Source of the DNA: Channallabes apus
Lineage: Eukaryota; Chordata; Actinopteri; Siluriformes; Clariidae
DNA: 64,000 nt
Direction: 5' to 3'
Assembly (NCBI GenBank): GCA_030522415.1
Contig: CM060106.1
Span: forward strand, 26,437,967 to 26,501,966
Part shown: one piece after another, positions 22,701 through 32,652 of the stretch
How the letters are laid out: each line of letters begins with the position of its first letter
Numbering within the stretch: position 1 is the first letter of the stretch
Notes under the pieces: generated by a model
Database searches by the model: none
What the model was told of the DNA's origin: nothing
The model's input: only the letters and a program-made list of their open reading frames with translations
Program-made: the position numbers and the translations under genes

Positions 22701-23098
22701 TTAATATTATTTATACTCCCCTGCATATCTATTTTACTCATTAACTCTTCACTTACTGCTTGAAATTTTTCCCAGTTTGCTTTTCCTATTTTCCATCTTG
22801 GGATTCTATATTCTCTCTCCCCCTCTTGCCTCCCACCTATTCTGCTTAAAACCGGATAATGGTCGCTACCTATTGTGGTTGTTTTCCACACTTCCCAATT
22901 ACTGTTTCCTGCCAGTGTATTTGTAACTAGCGTTATATCCAGCACTGATTCACATCCTGTTGCTAAATTTATCCTTGTACTTGTCCCATCATTTAGATTA
23001 ACTAGATCTTTCTCCTCCATCATCTCCTCTATTATCCTTCCATTTGCATCTGTTTTATCACCCCCCCCACAGTGAGCTATGTGCATTAAAGTCTGCAC
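19727..23098 (-). CDS. I/Nimb LINE ORF2: endonuclease end, reverse transcriptase, RNase H
   Basis: 1123 codons in the frame after the G-run shift. In order: the rest of the endonuclease with GSDHYPV (about residue 78), reverse transcriptase from about residue 345 with SYRPIALTSNLCK, SGFRKGRNT, FFDIEKAYD, GTPQGSVISP and LFADDGALW; then a thumb region; RNase H at about 850-980 with IYTDGSKD, EIMAILYAI, CTDSLSVL and WVPAHIGIKGNEIVDKLAK; and a C-terminal CDRCHEEESVEHVIMRC zinc motif. All expected catalytic residues are present. This suggests recent activity. Confidence 0.92.
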   Translation of the reverse strand: MQTLMHIAHCGGGDKTDANGRIIEEMMEEKDLVNLNDGTSTRINLATGCESVLDITLVTNTLAGNSNWEVWKTTTIGSDHYPVLSRIGGRQEGEREYRIPRWKIGKANWEKFQAVSEELMSKIDMQGSINNINDKVQTAIIKAAEEAIPKVKNRGNRKVVPWWNEECQEAVRKRNKAYRLVKRTHNMQNMIECKRAQAEVRRKVRQAKRDSWRKFCSEIRTSTHVSEIWTMIKKMGGENRQWEYPVMTVDGEIGVTNIEKAEMMVKSFSKIHSSNNLTEEEKRRRKATLGQYEHTIDRKDEENGEIINEPFSMAEMVRAIKRARLTTPGKDQINYAMLKHLGNGAAKKLLEVYNKIWREGILPKVWKEAVVIPIKKPAKDPTKPTSYRPIALTSNLCKIMERMIAERLIYTLEKREALANYQSGFRKGRNTVDAIVRLETEIRKAQANRESVVAVFFDIEKAYDMLWREGLLIKLNKIGIGGRMFNWIKDFLSERRIQVRIGAEMSNQYTIGNGTPQGSVISPILFIIMINDIFTTLPGDISRSLFADDGALWKRGRNIEYTKRRMQEAIDKVVEWGFEWGFRFSIEKTQTVIFTRKRIRKGAVKLKMHGRDLERVETYTFLGVTFDARLNFAGHIKKMEDKCKKVINVMRCLAGREWGASHSSLRIIYVTMIRSVLDYGSIVIGSAAKSLLKRLDVIQLQALRVCSGAIKTSLVAAVQVEVGEMPLELRRMQLMANYWVGLKGHKETHLTKKVLEECWENGRNRRENFGKIGNNIAKELEIFELQVTETIVIPEMAPWKMEWPEIDWYLVAEKRKTNNEENLKILFNIHINQKYKEFVIIYTDGSKDPQSGKTGFGMAIPEKQVEVQKRTSDKIGVYTTEIMAILYAIKWVEENEEEKVLICTDSLSVLTSLRSFYSRARQDTLYEVLQVYTRTINKGIKVIFMWVPAHIGIKGNEIVDKLAKQTLTRDNIEVHVKMSKTEVKSIIWEKIIQRWQDRWDKDRNGRHLYKIQGKVNKERVGVGRRREEVVMTRLRLGHSLLNKTLKMIGKHQTGLCDRCHEEESVEHVIMRCRSYEAQREVMEDRLREIGVQFTLEEVLGAENGRKNRIVLAYLRETGIMDRI

Positions 23099-23504
23099 AC
23101 CATATTACTTTTTGCCTATCTTGCCCTTGTATCCTAAGTAATTTTTCCAGTGTCAGTCTCTTACATGGATTATAGTAGTTGATTATCGTTATCTGTGCCC
23201 CATTTTCCCAAACCTCCACCACTGTGTACTCCTGATCCTCGCCCACCTCTAATATCCTGTGTGGTATTCCACTCTTAATAAATGTGGCACACCCTCCTCC
23301 TACCCCACCCGTCCTATCTCTCCTTATTATTGTATACCCATGGATTTTAAACTTGAGATTTGGTTTCAGCCATGTTTCCTGAACACAAACTATATCTGGT
23401 TTTTTGTCCAATTCCCTGATGAAGTGTTTAAATTCCTGACCATTTGCTATTAGGCTTCTAGCATTCCATTGTAACAGTATTACCATTATGATCAACCAAT
23501 GCAT
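23058..23504 (-). CDS. I/Nimb LINE ORF2, N-terminal endonuclease part
   Basis: First 148 codons of ORF2: an APE-type endonuclease with LLQWNARSL, the Glu of VQETWLKP, and DFNAHSSLWGG. Starts at ATG 23504, inside the last codons of ORF1. It runs out of frame at a run of eight Gs (plus-strand C run about 23060-23067); the rest of the domain follows in the next frame without loss. So this and 19727-23098 are one gene broken by a single-base length change. Confidence 0.88.
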   Translation of the reverse strand: MHWLIIMVILLQWNARSLIANGQEFKHFIRELDKKPDIVCVQETWLKPNLKFKIHGYTIIRRDRTGGVGGGCATFIKSGIPHRILEVGEDQEYTVVEVWENGAQITIINYYNPCKRLTLEKLLRIQGQDRQKVIWCADFNAHSSLWGG

Positions 23505-24790
23505 GATGTATCTTGTGTTGACTGATTGGTAAGGTTTTCCCTAACTTCTTCCCATGTCAGTCCTTTCAGTCCCAGATGATTGATTGCAGCTTTGACCACT
23601 AGTTGGATTTTGTCATTTTTTGATTTGACCTCTGCTGTGCTGTTTATCACCCCTGCTATAAACGTAACTAGATCTTTTTTATCCACATATATTCTCTCAT
23701 TTGCTAAATGCAGTTGTCCTTGCGCTCCCTCTTCTCTTTTCTCACTTCTTCCATCTTCACTTCCCTTTGATCTTTTTACTGCCTCAGCATATGTTGTTCG
23801 TTTTTCCACTCTAGTTTTTTGGATCTCTATCTCCCTCTTCATAACTTCACATCCTCCATAAGCCACATTGTGAGGACCTCCACAGTTACAGCATTTTGGC
23901 TCCACCCCTGTTCCACACTTTCCGAACTCATGATCTCCTCCACATCTAGCGCATCTTCTCTGCCTTTTGCATGTATGTGCGGTATGTCCAAACCTCTGAC
24001 AATTATAGCATCTCATTGGTTTTGGAACAAACACCCTCACCGGGTAGCTTATAAACCCTAGGAACACCTTCTGAGGAACATTCTCTCTTTCAAATTCTAT
24101 CGCCACTGATTCACTATCTTTTAGTTCTCCATCCCTTTTCATTTTTAATCTTTTCACTTTATTTATTTGTTCTCCTTTTATATTCTTTTTCAGCTCTTCC
24201 ATGCTTATATTTATAGGCACCCCCGTTATCACTCCCATGCAGCTCCCTCCTTTCCGAGCTCCCACCCTACTAGAATTTTCCACCTTGCATTTATCTATCT
24301 CCTTGATTTTCAGAGCTCTTTCCATCTGTTTTTCATCCGTACATCTTATCAGTAAGTTTCCATCATTCAAAATTTTTGCATATTCTATTTCCCCTACTTT
24401 GTTTGCTAATGTTGTTGTAAGTAGAAATGGGTTAATGCTTTTCATACTTCCTTGATTCTTCTCATTAAATCTTATTATGACAACATATCTATCATCTCTT
24501 CTTCCTTGTGTTATTTTTTGTCCTTCATCTTCACTTTCTGACCTGGATTCCTGTTCCTTTCTGACTCTTTTATTTCCTTTCATTTTCTTTTCCTGCCTCT
24601 GCTTCTCCTTTTCTCCCCAGTCATCATCTCTTTCTTCATCGGTTTCCATATTAAATCCACCTACCTTCAACCCATTCACGGAACAGTCGTGCTCAACCGT
24701 CTTTTTCAAGTGTTTAACACGAATTATGCCCAGGAGAAATCCTCCTCCTAGCCGACCGCTCGTCCTGCCAAAAACCGCGTCAGACGCCAA
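23492..24790 (-). CDS. I/Nimb LINE ORF1, CCHC zinc-knuckle RNA-binding protein
   Basis: ORF1p of this LINE type binds the element's RNA. The open frame can be read from 24790, but that codon is TTG. The first ATG in frame is at 24649 (METDEERDDD), which I prefer; this gives about 385 residues. A charged N-terminus rich in Lys/Glu is followed by an RRM-like region, then three zinc knuckles: CYNCQRFGHTAHTC, CARCGGDHEFGKC and CCNCGGPHNVAYGGC. The end overlaps the ORF2 ATG by 13 bases. No internal stop, so it is probably still functional. Confidence 0.85.
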   Translation of the reverse strand: MASDAVFGRTSGRLGGGFLLGIIRVKHLKKTVEHDCSVNGLKVGGFNMETDEERDDDWGEKEKQRQEKKMKGNKRVRKEQESRSESEDEGQKITQGRRDDRYVVIIRFNEKNQGSMKSINPFLLTTTLANKVGEIEYAKILNDGNLLIRCTDEKQMERALKIKEIDKCKVENSSRVGARKGGSCMGVITGVPINISMEELKKNIKGEQINKVKRLKMKRDGELKDSESVAIEFERENVPQKVFLGFISYPVRVFVPKPMRCYNCQRFGHTAHTCKRQRRCARCGGDHEFGKCGTGVEPKCCNCGGPHNVAYGGCEVMKREIEIQKTRVEKRTTYAEAVKRSKGSEDGRSEKREEGAQGQLHLANERIYVDKKDLVTFIAGVINSTAEVKSKNDKIQLVVKAAINHLGLKGLTWEEVRENLTNQSTQDTSCIG

Positions 24791-24954
24791 GAAACTTCGA
24801 CCTCCTCCTCACCGACTCACACACCGACCCACAAACAGTACCTGCTGTCAGTAACTCTGACTCCTCCCTTTTATAGCAGAGCGTAAGGCTCGAGCTCGGG
24901 GACACGTGCTCGCCGTTCCAACGTGCATATTAAAATAGGGTCTGTTAATCGTCA

Positions 24955-24968
24955 GTAACCATGACAAC
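24955..24968. promoter_or_regulatory. RFX X-box-like palindrome near the LINE 5' side
   Basis: GTAACCATGACAAC; its complement GTTGTCATGGTTAC is a close X-box. A CACGTG E-box is at 24903-24908 and a TATAAAA on the minus strand at about 24868-24876. These could belong to the host promoter displaced by the LINE, or to the LINE itself. Motif-level evidence only. Confidence 0.3.
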
Positions 24969-24989
24969 CGATTACCCTAGCAATAGTTT

Positions 24990-25814
24990 TTTTTTATATA
25001 ATGACATATAATACAGTTTCGGCTCTTATATACATTGTTACGGCCACCTGCGGATTATTTAAGATAATTTCTGTTTTTTTTCAATGAGTTACTGTGACAG
25101 GTTATCCTCCCTATTCTATTACGCAATGGAATACAGTAATCCACAGTCCAAAGACATGCAGATTAAATGACGCCCCCAAAACTTTGATTGTAATGTGACA
25201 ATCGGTGGTCAAGGTGGCGACCTGACCTCTTAAGTAACTGCCACAGAAACAACAGCTATATTCATTCATGCATTCATTAATTCATTTTCTGTACCGCTTT
25301 ATCCTTATATACAGGGTCGCCGGGACCTGGAGCCTATCCCAGGAAACTTAGGGCACAAGGCGGGGTACACCCTGGACAAGGTGCCAATCCATCGCAGGGC
25401 ACACACACAACAGCTATATACGTACCAAAATACCAAAAGAGAGATAGACAGAGTGTGCAGCATGGCCTACTCCAAGAAAAAATAAATAGGCTATGAAAAC
25501 TGAACCTTCAAAGATTACTATTCTTCCTGAGGGAAGTTTAAAACCAGTTTGTCTCATTTGCTCAGAAATAGTGGCGATGGTAAAAAGTAGTAATGTGTAC
25601 CGCCAATACTGTAGTTTAATCTCAAAATAAAATAATATGTCTGTTGTGGTTAGAATAGAGGTCTTCGGATTAATATGCTAGCTTATTCTTTGACTAAAGT
25701 TAAGTGTAACCTTAAGTAAGTGGTTGATTGAAGCACACTTTCTTTTGCCTCACAGTTTTTATTAGCTTAATAACATGCATACTCAAAACAACTAGGTGAC
25801 AGGATGGTGAGCTG
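24990..25814. repeat. Spacer with a SINE-body fragment (25262-25405, minus)
   Basis: The minus-strand SINE relative at 25262-25405 has the (ATTC)n tail complement, CTGTACCGCTTTATCC, GGAGCCTATCCCAGGAAACT and GGGTACACCCTGGACAAGG. The rest (25406-25814) shows no gene; TTTATTAGC and other AT-rich sequence only. Confidence 0.7.
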
Positions 25815-28800
25815 GCTTTGCTGTGTTAGAGGGTGTTTCCTGTGTCTCCCTGTGTTAGAGGGTGTTCCCTGTGTCTCCCTGTGTTAGAGGATGTTCCCTG
25901 TGTCCCCCTGTGTTATAGGGTGTTCCCTGTGTCCCCCTGTGTTAGAGAGTGTTTCCTGTGTCTCCATGTGTTAGAGGGTGTTCCCTGTGTCTCCCTGTGT
26001 TAGAGGGTGTTTCCTGTGTCTCCCTGTGTTAGAGGGTGTTCCCTGTGTCTCCCTGTGTTAGAGGATGTTCCCTGTGTCCCCCTGTGTTAGAGAGTGTTTC
26101 CTGTGTCTCCATGTGTTAGAGGGTGTTCCCTGTGTCTCCCTGTGTTAGAGGGTGTTCTCTGTGTCTCCCTGTGTTAGAGGGATTTCCCTGTGTCTCCCTG
26201 TGTTAGAGGGTGTTCCCTGTTTCTCACTGTGATAGAGGGTGTTCTCTGTGTCTCCCTGTGTTAGAGGATGTTCCCTGTGTCCCCCTGTGTTATAGGGTGT
26301 TTCCTGTGTCTTCCTGTGTTAGAGGGTGTTCTCTGTGTCTCCCTGTGTTAAAGGGTGTTCCCTGTGTCTCCATGTGTTAGAGGGTGTTCCCTGTGTCTCC
26401 CTGTGTTAGAGGGTGTTCCCTGTGTTAGAGGGTGTTCCCTGTGTCCCCCTGTGTTAAAGGGTGTTCCCTGTGTCTCCATGTGTTAGAGGGTGTTCCCTGT
26501 GTCTTCCTGTGTTATAGGGTGTTTCCTGTGTCCCCCTGTGTTAAAGGGTGTTCCCTGTGTCCCCCTGTGTTAGAGGGTGTTCCCTGTGTCTCCCTGTGTT
26601 AGAGGATGTTCCCTGTGTCCCCCTGTGTTATAGGGTGTTTCCTGTGTCTCCCTGTGTTATAGGGTGTTTCCTGTGTCCCCCTGTGTTAGAGGGTGTTCCC
26701 TGTGTTAGACGGTGTTCCCTGTGTCTCCCTGTGTTAGAGAGTGTTCCCTGTGTCCCCCTGTGTTAAAGGGTGTTCCCTGTGTCTCCATGTGTTAGAGGGT
26801 GTTCCCTGTGACCCCTGTGTTAGAGGGTGTTTCCTGTGTCCCCCTGTGTTAAAGGGTGTTCCCTGTGTCCCCCTGTGTTAGAGGGTGTTCCCTGTGTCTC
26901 CCTGTGTTAGAGGGTTTTCCCTGTGTCCCCCTGTGTTAAAGGGTGTTCCCTGTGTCTCCATGTGTTAGAGGGTGTTCCCTGCGTCTCCCTGTGTTAAAGG
27001 GTGTTCCCTGTGTCTCCATGTGTTAGAGGGTGTTCCCTGTGTCCCCCTGTGTTAGAGAGTGTTTCCTGTGTCTCCCTGTGTTATAGGGTGTTTCCTGTGT
27101 CCCCCTGTGTTAAAGGGTGTTCCCTGTGTCTCCATGTGGTAGAGGGTGTTCCCTGTGTCTCCCTGTGTTATAGGGTGTTTCCTGTGTCCCCCTGAATTAG
27201 AGGATATTCCCTGTGTCCCTCTGTGTTAGAGTGTTTCCTGTGTCTCCGTGTGTTAGAGGGTGTTCCCTGTGTCTCCCTGTGTTAGAGGGTGTTCTCTGTG
27301 TCTCCCTGTGTTAGAGGGTGTTCCCTGTTTCTCACAGTGTTAGAGGGTGTTCTCTGTGTCTCCCTGTGTTAGAGGATGTTCCCTGTGTCCCCCTGTGTTA
27401 TAGTGTGTTTCCTGTCTCTCCCTGTGTTAGAGGGTGTTCCCTGTGTCCCCCTGTGTTAAAGGGTGTTCCCTGTGTCTCCATGTGTTAGAGGGTATTCCCT
27501 GTGTCTCCCTGTGTTAGAGGGTGTTTCCTGTGTCCCCCTGTGTTAGAGGGTGTTCCCTGTGTCTCCATGTGTTAGAGGGTGTTCCCTGTGTCCCCCTGTG
27601 TTAGAGAGTGTTTCCTGTGTCTCCCTGTGTTATAGGGTGTTTCCTGTGTCCCCCTGTGTTAAAGGGTGTTCCCTGTGTCTCCATGTGTTAGAGGGTGATC
27701 CCTGTGTCTCCCTGTGTTATAGGGTGTTTCCTGTGTCCCCCTGTGTTAGAGGATGTTCCCTGTGTCCCCCTGTGTTAGAGAGTGTTTCCTGTATCTCCGT
27801 GTGTTAGAGGGTGTTCCCTGTGTCTCCCTGTGTTAGAGGGTGTTCTCTGTGTCTCCCTGTGTTAGAGGGATTTCCCTGTGTCTCCCTGTGTTAGAGGGTG
27901 TTCCCTGTTTCTCACTGTGTTAGAGGGTGTTCTCTGTGTCTCCCTGTGTTAGAGGATGTTCCCTGTGTCCCCCTGTGTTAGAGGGTGTTCCCTGTGTCTC
28001 CCTGTGTTAGAGGATGTTCCCTGTGTCCCCCTGTGTTATAGGGTGTTTCCTGTGTCTCCCTGTGTTATAGGGTGTTTCCTGTGTCCCCATGTGTTAGAGG
28101 GTGTTCCCTGTGTCTCCATGTGTTAGAGGGTGTTCCCTGTGTCTCCCTGTGTTAGAGGGTGTTCCCTGTGTCCCACTGTGTTAAAGGGTGTTCCCTGTGT
28201 CTCCATGTGCTAGAGGGTGTTCCCTGTGACCCCTGTGTTAGAGGGTGTTCCCTGTGTCCCCCTGTGTTAAAGGATGTTCCCTGTGTCCCCCTGTGTTAGA
28301 GGGTGTTCCCTGTGTCTCCCTGTGTTAGAGGGTGTTCCCTGTGTCTCCCTGTGTTAGAGGGTGTTCCCTGTGTCTCCCTGTGTTAGAGGGTGTTCCCTGT
28401 GTCTCCCTGTGTTAGAGGGTGTTCCCTGTGTCCCCCTGTGTTAGAGAGTGTTTCCTGTGTCTCCCTGTGTTATAGGGTGTTTCCTGTGTCCCCATGTGTT
28501 AGAGGGTGTTCCCTGTGTCCCCCTGTGTTAAAGGGTGTTCCCTGTGTCTCCATGTGTTCGAGGGTGTTCCCTGTGTCCCCCTGTGTTAGAGGGTGTTCCC
28601 TGTGTCTCCCTGTGTTATAGGGTGTTTCCTGTGTCCCCCTGTGTTAGAGGGTGTTCCCTGTGTCTCCCTGTGTTAGAGGGTGTTCCCTGTGTCCCCCTGT
28701 GTTAGAGAGTGTTTCCTGTGTCTCCCTGTGTTACAGGGTGTTTCCTGTGTCCCCATGTGTTAGAGGGTGTTCCCTGTGTCCCCCTGTGTTAAAGGGTGTT

Positions 28801-28906
28801 CCCTGTGTCTCCATGTGTTAGATGGTGTTCCTTGTGTCCCCCTGTGTTAAAGGGTGTTCCCTGTGTCTCCATGTGTTAGAGCGTGTTCCCTGTGTCCCCC
28901 TGTGTT
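25815..28906. repeat. 29-bp minisatellite, left block (about 106 copies)
   Basis: Tandem copies of a 29-bp unit, TGTGTTAGAGGGTGTTCCCTG plus TGTCTCCC, with few variants (AGAGG/ATAGG/AAAGG, GTTCC/GTTTC, TCTCCC/TCCCCC/TCTCCA). Because 29 is not divisible by three and the unit has few stops, it gives long repetitive open frames of VSPCVRGCSLC-type sequence; these are not genes. Some stretches of several hundred bases are repeated as blocks (for example about 27001-27180 and 27541-27720). Confidence 0.97.
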
Positions 28907-29022
28907 CAATTCAATTCAATTCAATTCAATTTTATTTATATAGCGTTTTTATCAATGGTCATTGTCTCAAAGCAGCTTCACAAAAATTTAAGAAATTTAA
29001 CAAAAAAAATAAAATAAAATAA

Positions 29023-29023
<1 letters not shown>

Positions 29024-29061
<38 letters not shown>
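29024..29061. repeat. (AAT)n microsatellite in the L2 3' UTR
   Basis: About 12 AAT/ATA units inside the LINE 3' UTR. Confidence 0.9.
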
Positions 29062-29765
29062 TGTAGAAAAGAAAATAATTGGAAGTGTGGATGTGTGAGA
29101 AAAATGTGCAGATAATAATAATGAGACGAATGAATGAAATTTCTCTGATGAGCAAGCCAAGGGTGGCGAGGAAAAACTCCCTGAGATGGCATTAGGAAGA
29201 AACCTTGAGAGGAACCAGACTCAACAGGGAATCCATCCTCTTCTGGGTGATAACAGATAGAAATGATATAACATCTTATGTGTTGTGCAGGTGAAAATTC
29301 AATATGACAGAAATTATTTAAATTGACATGAAGACCAGTTCAGCATAGGGACGAGTCAGTAGGTGCAGAGGGCAGATGAGGTGCACAGGAGCAGCATGTG
29401 TAGCTCCAACCATCATAAAGCTGAATCCAGCTGGAGCTGGTCCTTCTCTGGATGCCTCAGGAACCTCGCAGGGTCGGCCTTTGTCTACTGAAGCTGGCAA
29501 AATCTCCCGATGCCTCGGGATGGGTAGAGAAATACAGAACAGATGGGGAGAATTAGCGTAGTTGCCATTCGGTATAGGTGTACTGGAGTATGAGATTATG
29601 GGATGAGTTATGTGTATGCCAGATTAAAAAGATGCGTCTTGAGTCTACTTTTGAACTGAGAAACCGTGTCTGCTCCCCGAACACTGTCTGGAAGGCTATT
29701 CCAAAGCTTTGGAGCTAAATATGAAAAAGCCCTACCCCCTTTTGTAGATTTTGAAATTCTGGGAA

Positions 29766-30160
29766 CTACCAGAAGTCCAGAGTTTGTGATCTTAAGGCAC
29801 GTGGTGGATTGTAGCGCATCAGAAGACTGGTTAGGTATGTGGGAGCTAAACCATTTAAGGCCTTGTATGTAAGTAATACTATTTTGTAATTTATTCTAAA
29901 CTGAACAGGTAGCCAGTGCAGGGATGATAATATTGGGGTTATATGATCATATTTTCTGGATCTAGTGAGAACCCTGGCAGCTGCATTTTGGATTAACTGA
30001 AGCTTGTTTATTGAGGATGCAGGACAACCACCTAGTAATGCATTACAATAGTCCAGTCTGGAGGTCATGAATGCATGAATTAGCTTTTATGCATCAGATA
30101 CGGATAAGATGTTCCTAAGTTTAGCAAATATAGATGGAAAAAGGCTGTTTTTGTGATATT
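29766..30160 (-). pseudogene. L2 LINE ORF2 C-terminal remnant
   Basis: The frame at 30068-29766 has TSRLDYCNALLGG, LQLIQNAAARVLT and SLHWLPVQFRINYK, the conserved C-terminal region of L2/CR1 ORF2. Two further shifts separate it from the main ORF2 frame between 30161 and 30068. Confidence 0.85.
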
Positions 30161-32557
30161 TTAAATGTGATTTTCAAAAGACAAGTTACTGTCTAATATT
30201 ACGCCCAGGTCTTTTACTGCTGAGCTGGTAGTAACAGTACAAACTTCTAAGCTGAATTGTGAAAGCTGTTGTGTGCTGGTTTTTGGGCCAATAAGTAATA
30301 TCTCTGTCTTATCTGAATTTAATAAAAGAAAGTTATTGGTCATCCAATCTTTTATGTCCTGGACACACTCAGTTAATCTAGACAACTTAGGTATTTCGTC
30401 TGGTTTAGTTGAGATATATAATTGGGTATCATCAGCATAACAATGGAAACTAATCCCATGTCTTCTTATGATGTTACCCAAGGGAAGCATGTATATTGAG
30501 AACAACAGAGGTCCTAAAACTGACCCTTGTGGGACCCCATATTTCACTGGCATTACACCAGACGGTTCTCCATTTAGATCTACAAAATGGTAGCGATCAG
30601 ACAGGTAAGATCTAAACCATTTTAATGCCTGTCCCTGAATACCTATATAATTTTGTAAGCGATCTATGAGAATATTATGATCTATTGTGTCGAATGCAGC
30701 ACTAAGATCGAGCAGGACTAGCAATGAGATGCAGCCTTGGTCTGAAGCTAAAAACAAGTCGTTTGTAATCTTAACTAGTGCAGTTTCTGTGCTATGATGG
30801 GGCCTGAAACCTGACTGAAATTCTTCAAGGATGTTGTTATCCTGCAAGAATGTGCAAATTTGAGCTGATACTACTTTTTCTAGTATTTTTGATATGAACG
30901 GAAGGTTTGAAATCGGTCTGTAATTTGTTATTTCATTCGCGTCCAAATTAGATTTTTTAAGAAGCGGCTTAATAACTGCTAACTTGAAAGGTTTAGGGAC
31001 GTGACCTAGATGTAATGAAGAATTAATAATGTTTAGAAGTGGTTCTCCAACCGTAAGCATCTCTTCTTTTAAAAATCTGGTTGGGATTGGGTCTAACAGG
31101 CACGTTGTTGATTTAGCCGAGGTGATGAGTTTATACAGCTCTTCCTGTCCTATACCTGTAAAGCACTGAAAATCTAAATGTGAAGCTATAGGCTGAACTG
31201 GATCGTGAGATACTATTAGAGGCTGAACCTCCATTATTTTCTTCCTGATATTATTGATTTTTTCATTAAAGAAGTCCATAAAGTCTTCACTTCTAAACTG
31301 TGATGGGATACTTTCTGCGGGCATCTTAGGTTTTGTTAGGCGAGCCACTGTACTAAATAAGAACCTGGGATTGTTTTGGTTTCTTGCTATCAGTTGGCTA
31401 AGATGCTCAGTCCTAGCAGTTTTTAGAGCCTGTCTATAGCTGCACATACTGTCTTTATACGCAATTCGAAAAACTTCTAATTTAGTTTTCCTCCATTTTC
31501 GCTCGAGGTTCCGGGTTGCTCTCTTTAGGGCGCGAGTATGACTGTTGTACCACGGTGCAAATGTTTTATCTCTGACTTTTTTTAATCTGATGGGAGCAAC
31601 AGTGTCTAATGTACTGGTAAGAATAGTGCCCATGCTGCTAGTCACTTCATCTAGATCATCTGCATTTAGGGGTCTAATAAGAAATTGGGACAGATCCGGC
31701 AGATTACTTGTGAATCTGTCTTTAGTAGTGGGATTCATATTTCTAACAGATTGACAACGTGGGGAGACACAGCTAATCTGTTCTATGGGTAGAGTATATG
31801 TCAGGAGGTGATGATCTGTGATATCATCACTTTGAGGTATGATCTCTATATTAGAGACATCTATACCATGGGATATAATTAAATCTAGCGTATGATTAAA
31901 GCGGTGAGTTGCTCCAATTATATTTTGCTTAGCCCCAAAGGAATTTAGTAAATCCATAAATGTGAGTGCTAAAGCGTCGTTAGTATCATCTACATGAATG
32001 TTAAAGTCTCCTACTATCAACACTTTGTCAGAGTTAACCAATAGGTCTGATAGCAGATGTCCAAATTCTTTAAGAAAATCGCCATATGGCCCCGGAGGTC
32101 TGTACACGGTGGCCAGGGTAAAATATAGCAAGGGTTTATTACGTATTTCATTTAGTGCAACATTAATGATAAGCACTTCAAATGAATTAAACCTGTGCTT
32201 TATTTTCTGGGTAACAGTGAGTACATCATTGTAGATAGTGGCGACACCACCACCGCGACCAATTAGACGGGGCTCGTGCTTATAGAAATATCCTGACGGA
32301 GTAGACTCATTCAGACCAAAATATTCATTTGGTTTAAGCCAGGTTTCGGTGAGACAGAGTGCGTCAAGGCAATAATCTGAGATAATTTCATTAACAATAA
32401 GTGTTTTAGGCGCAAGGGATCTAATGTTGAGTAGTCCAAACTTTAGAGGTGGATTTTGACTACTTATTTTGCCTTTTTCTGGTTTTCTGGTTATCAGATT
32501 GTTTCGGGCAAATTTAACAAATTTATTACTTTTTCTCAGTATTCGGGGAACAGACAC
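30161..32557 (-). pseudogene. L2 LINE ORF2: endonuclease and reverse transcriptase
   Basis: 798 codons. Endonuclease: [14 protein letters not shown] start, [19 protein letters not shown] and [12 protein letters not shown]. Reverse transcriptase: [56 protein letters not shown]. It begins at GTG (GTGTCTGTTCC); no upstream ATG is evident in frame. It stops at 30161, but the C-terminal part continues in other frames to 29766, so the end is broken by a nonsense codon and frameshifts. Confidence 0.9.
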
Positions 32558-32652
32558 AGTTTCTATAGGACAAGCTATGTGTGAGCTATATGTGCATCTA
32601 TCACTACGGTGAGTTGTGATGTGGCTAATATGTTTGGAATCTACAGTATGAC

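Larger units (their letters stand above)
19345..24890 (-). mobile_element. Nearly intact I/Nimb-type LINE with RNase H
   Basis: A minus-strand LINE of about 5.5 kb. It has ORF1 (zinc-knuckle protein, start about 24649, stop 23492) and ORF2 (endonuclease, reverse transcriptase, RNase H and C-terminal zinc motif; 23504 to 19727) with one frameshift. A 3' UTR of about 380 bases contains the AGAAGGTGGCGGTAATGCA block and ends in AAGAAGAAG. The RNase H domain places it in the I group rather than L2 or CR1. The 3' end abuts the atl2 start codon. The exact 5' end is unclear and I saw no convincing target duplication. Confidence 0.88.

Noticed and set aside
24650..24790. LINE ORF1 start at 24790
   Set aside because: The codon there is TTG; the first ATG in frame is at 24649.
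20049..24855. Plus-strand frames opposite the I/Nimb LINE
   Set aside because: Antisense shadows of ORF1 and ORF2; hydrophobic composition comes from the complementary codons.
26548..28620. Repeated open frames of VSPCVRGCSLC type in the minisatellite, as a Cys-rich protein
   Set aside because: They arise in the translation of a 29-bp tandem unit, appear in several places with random ends, and have no signals of a gene.
25815..28906. CRISPR-like array
   Set aside because: Units are contiguous with no unique spacers, and the genome is eukaryotic.
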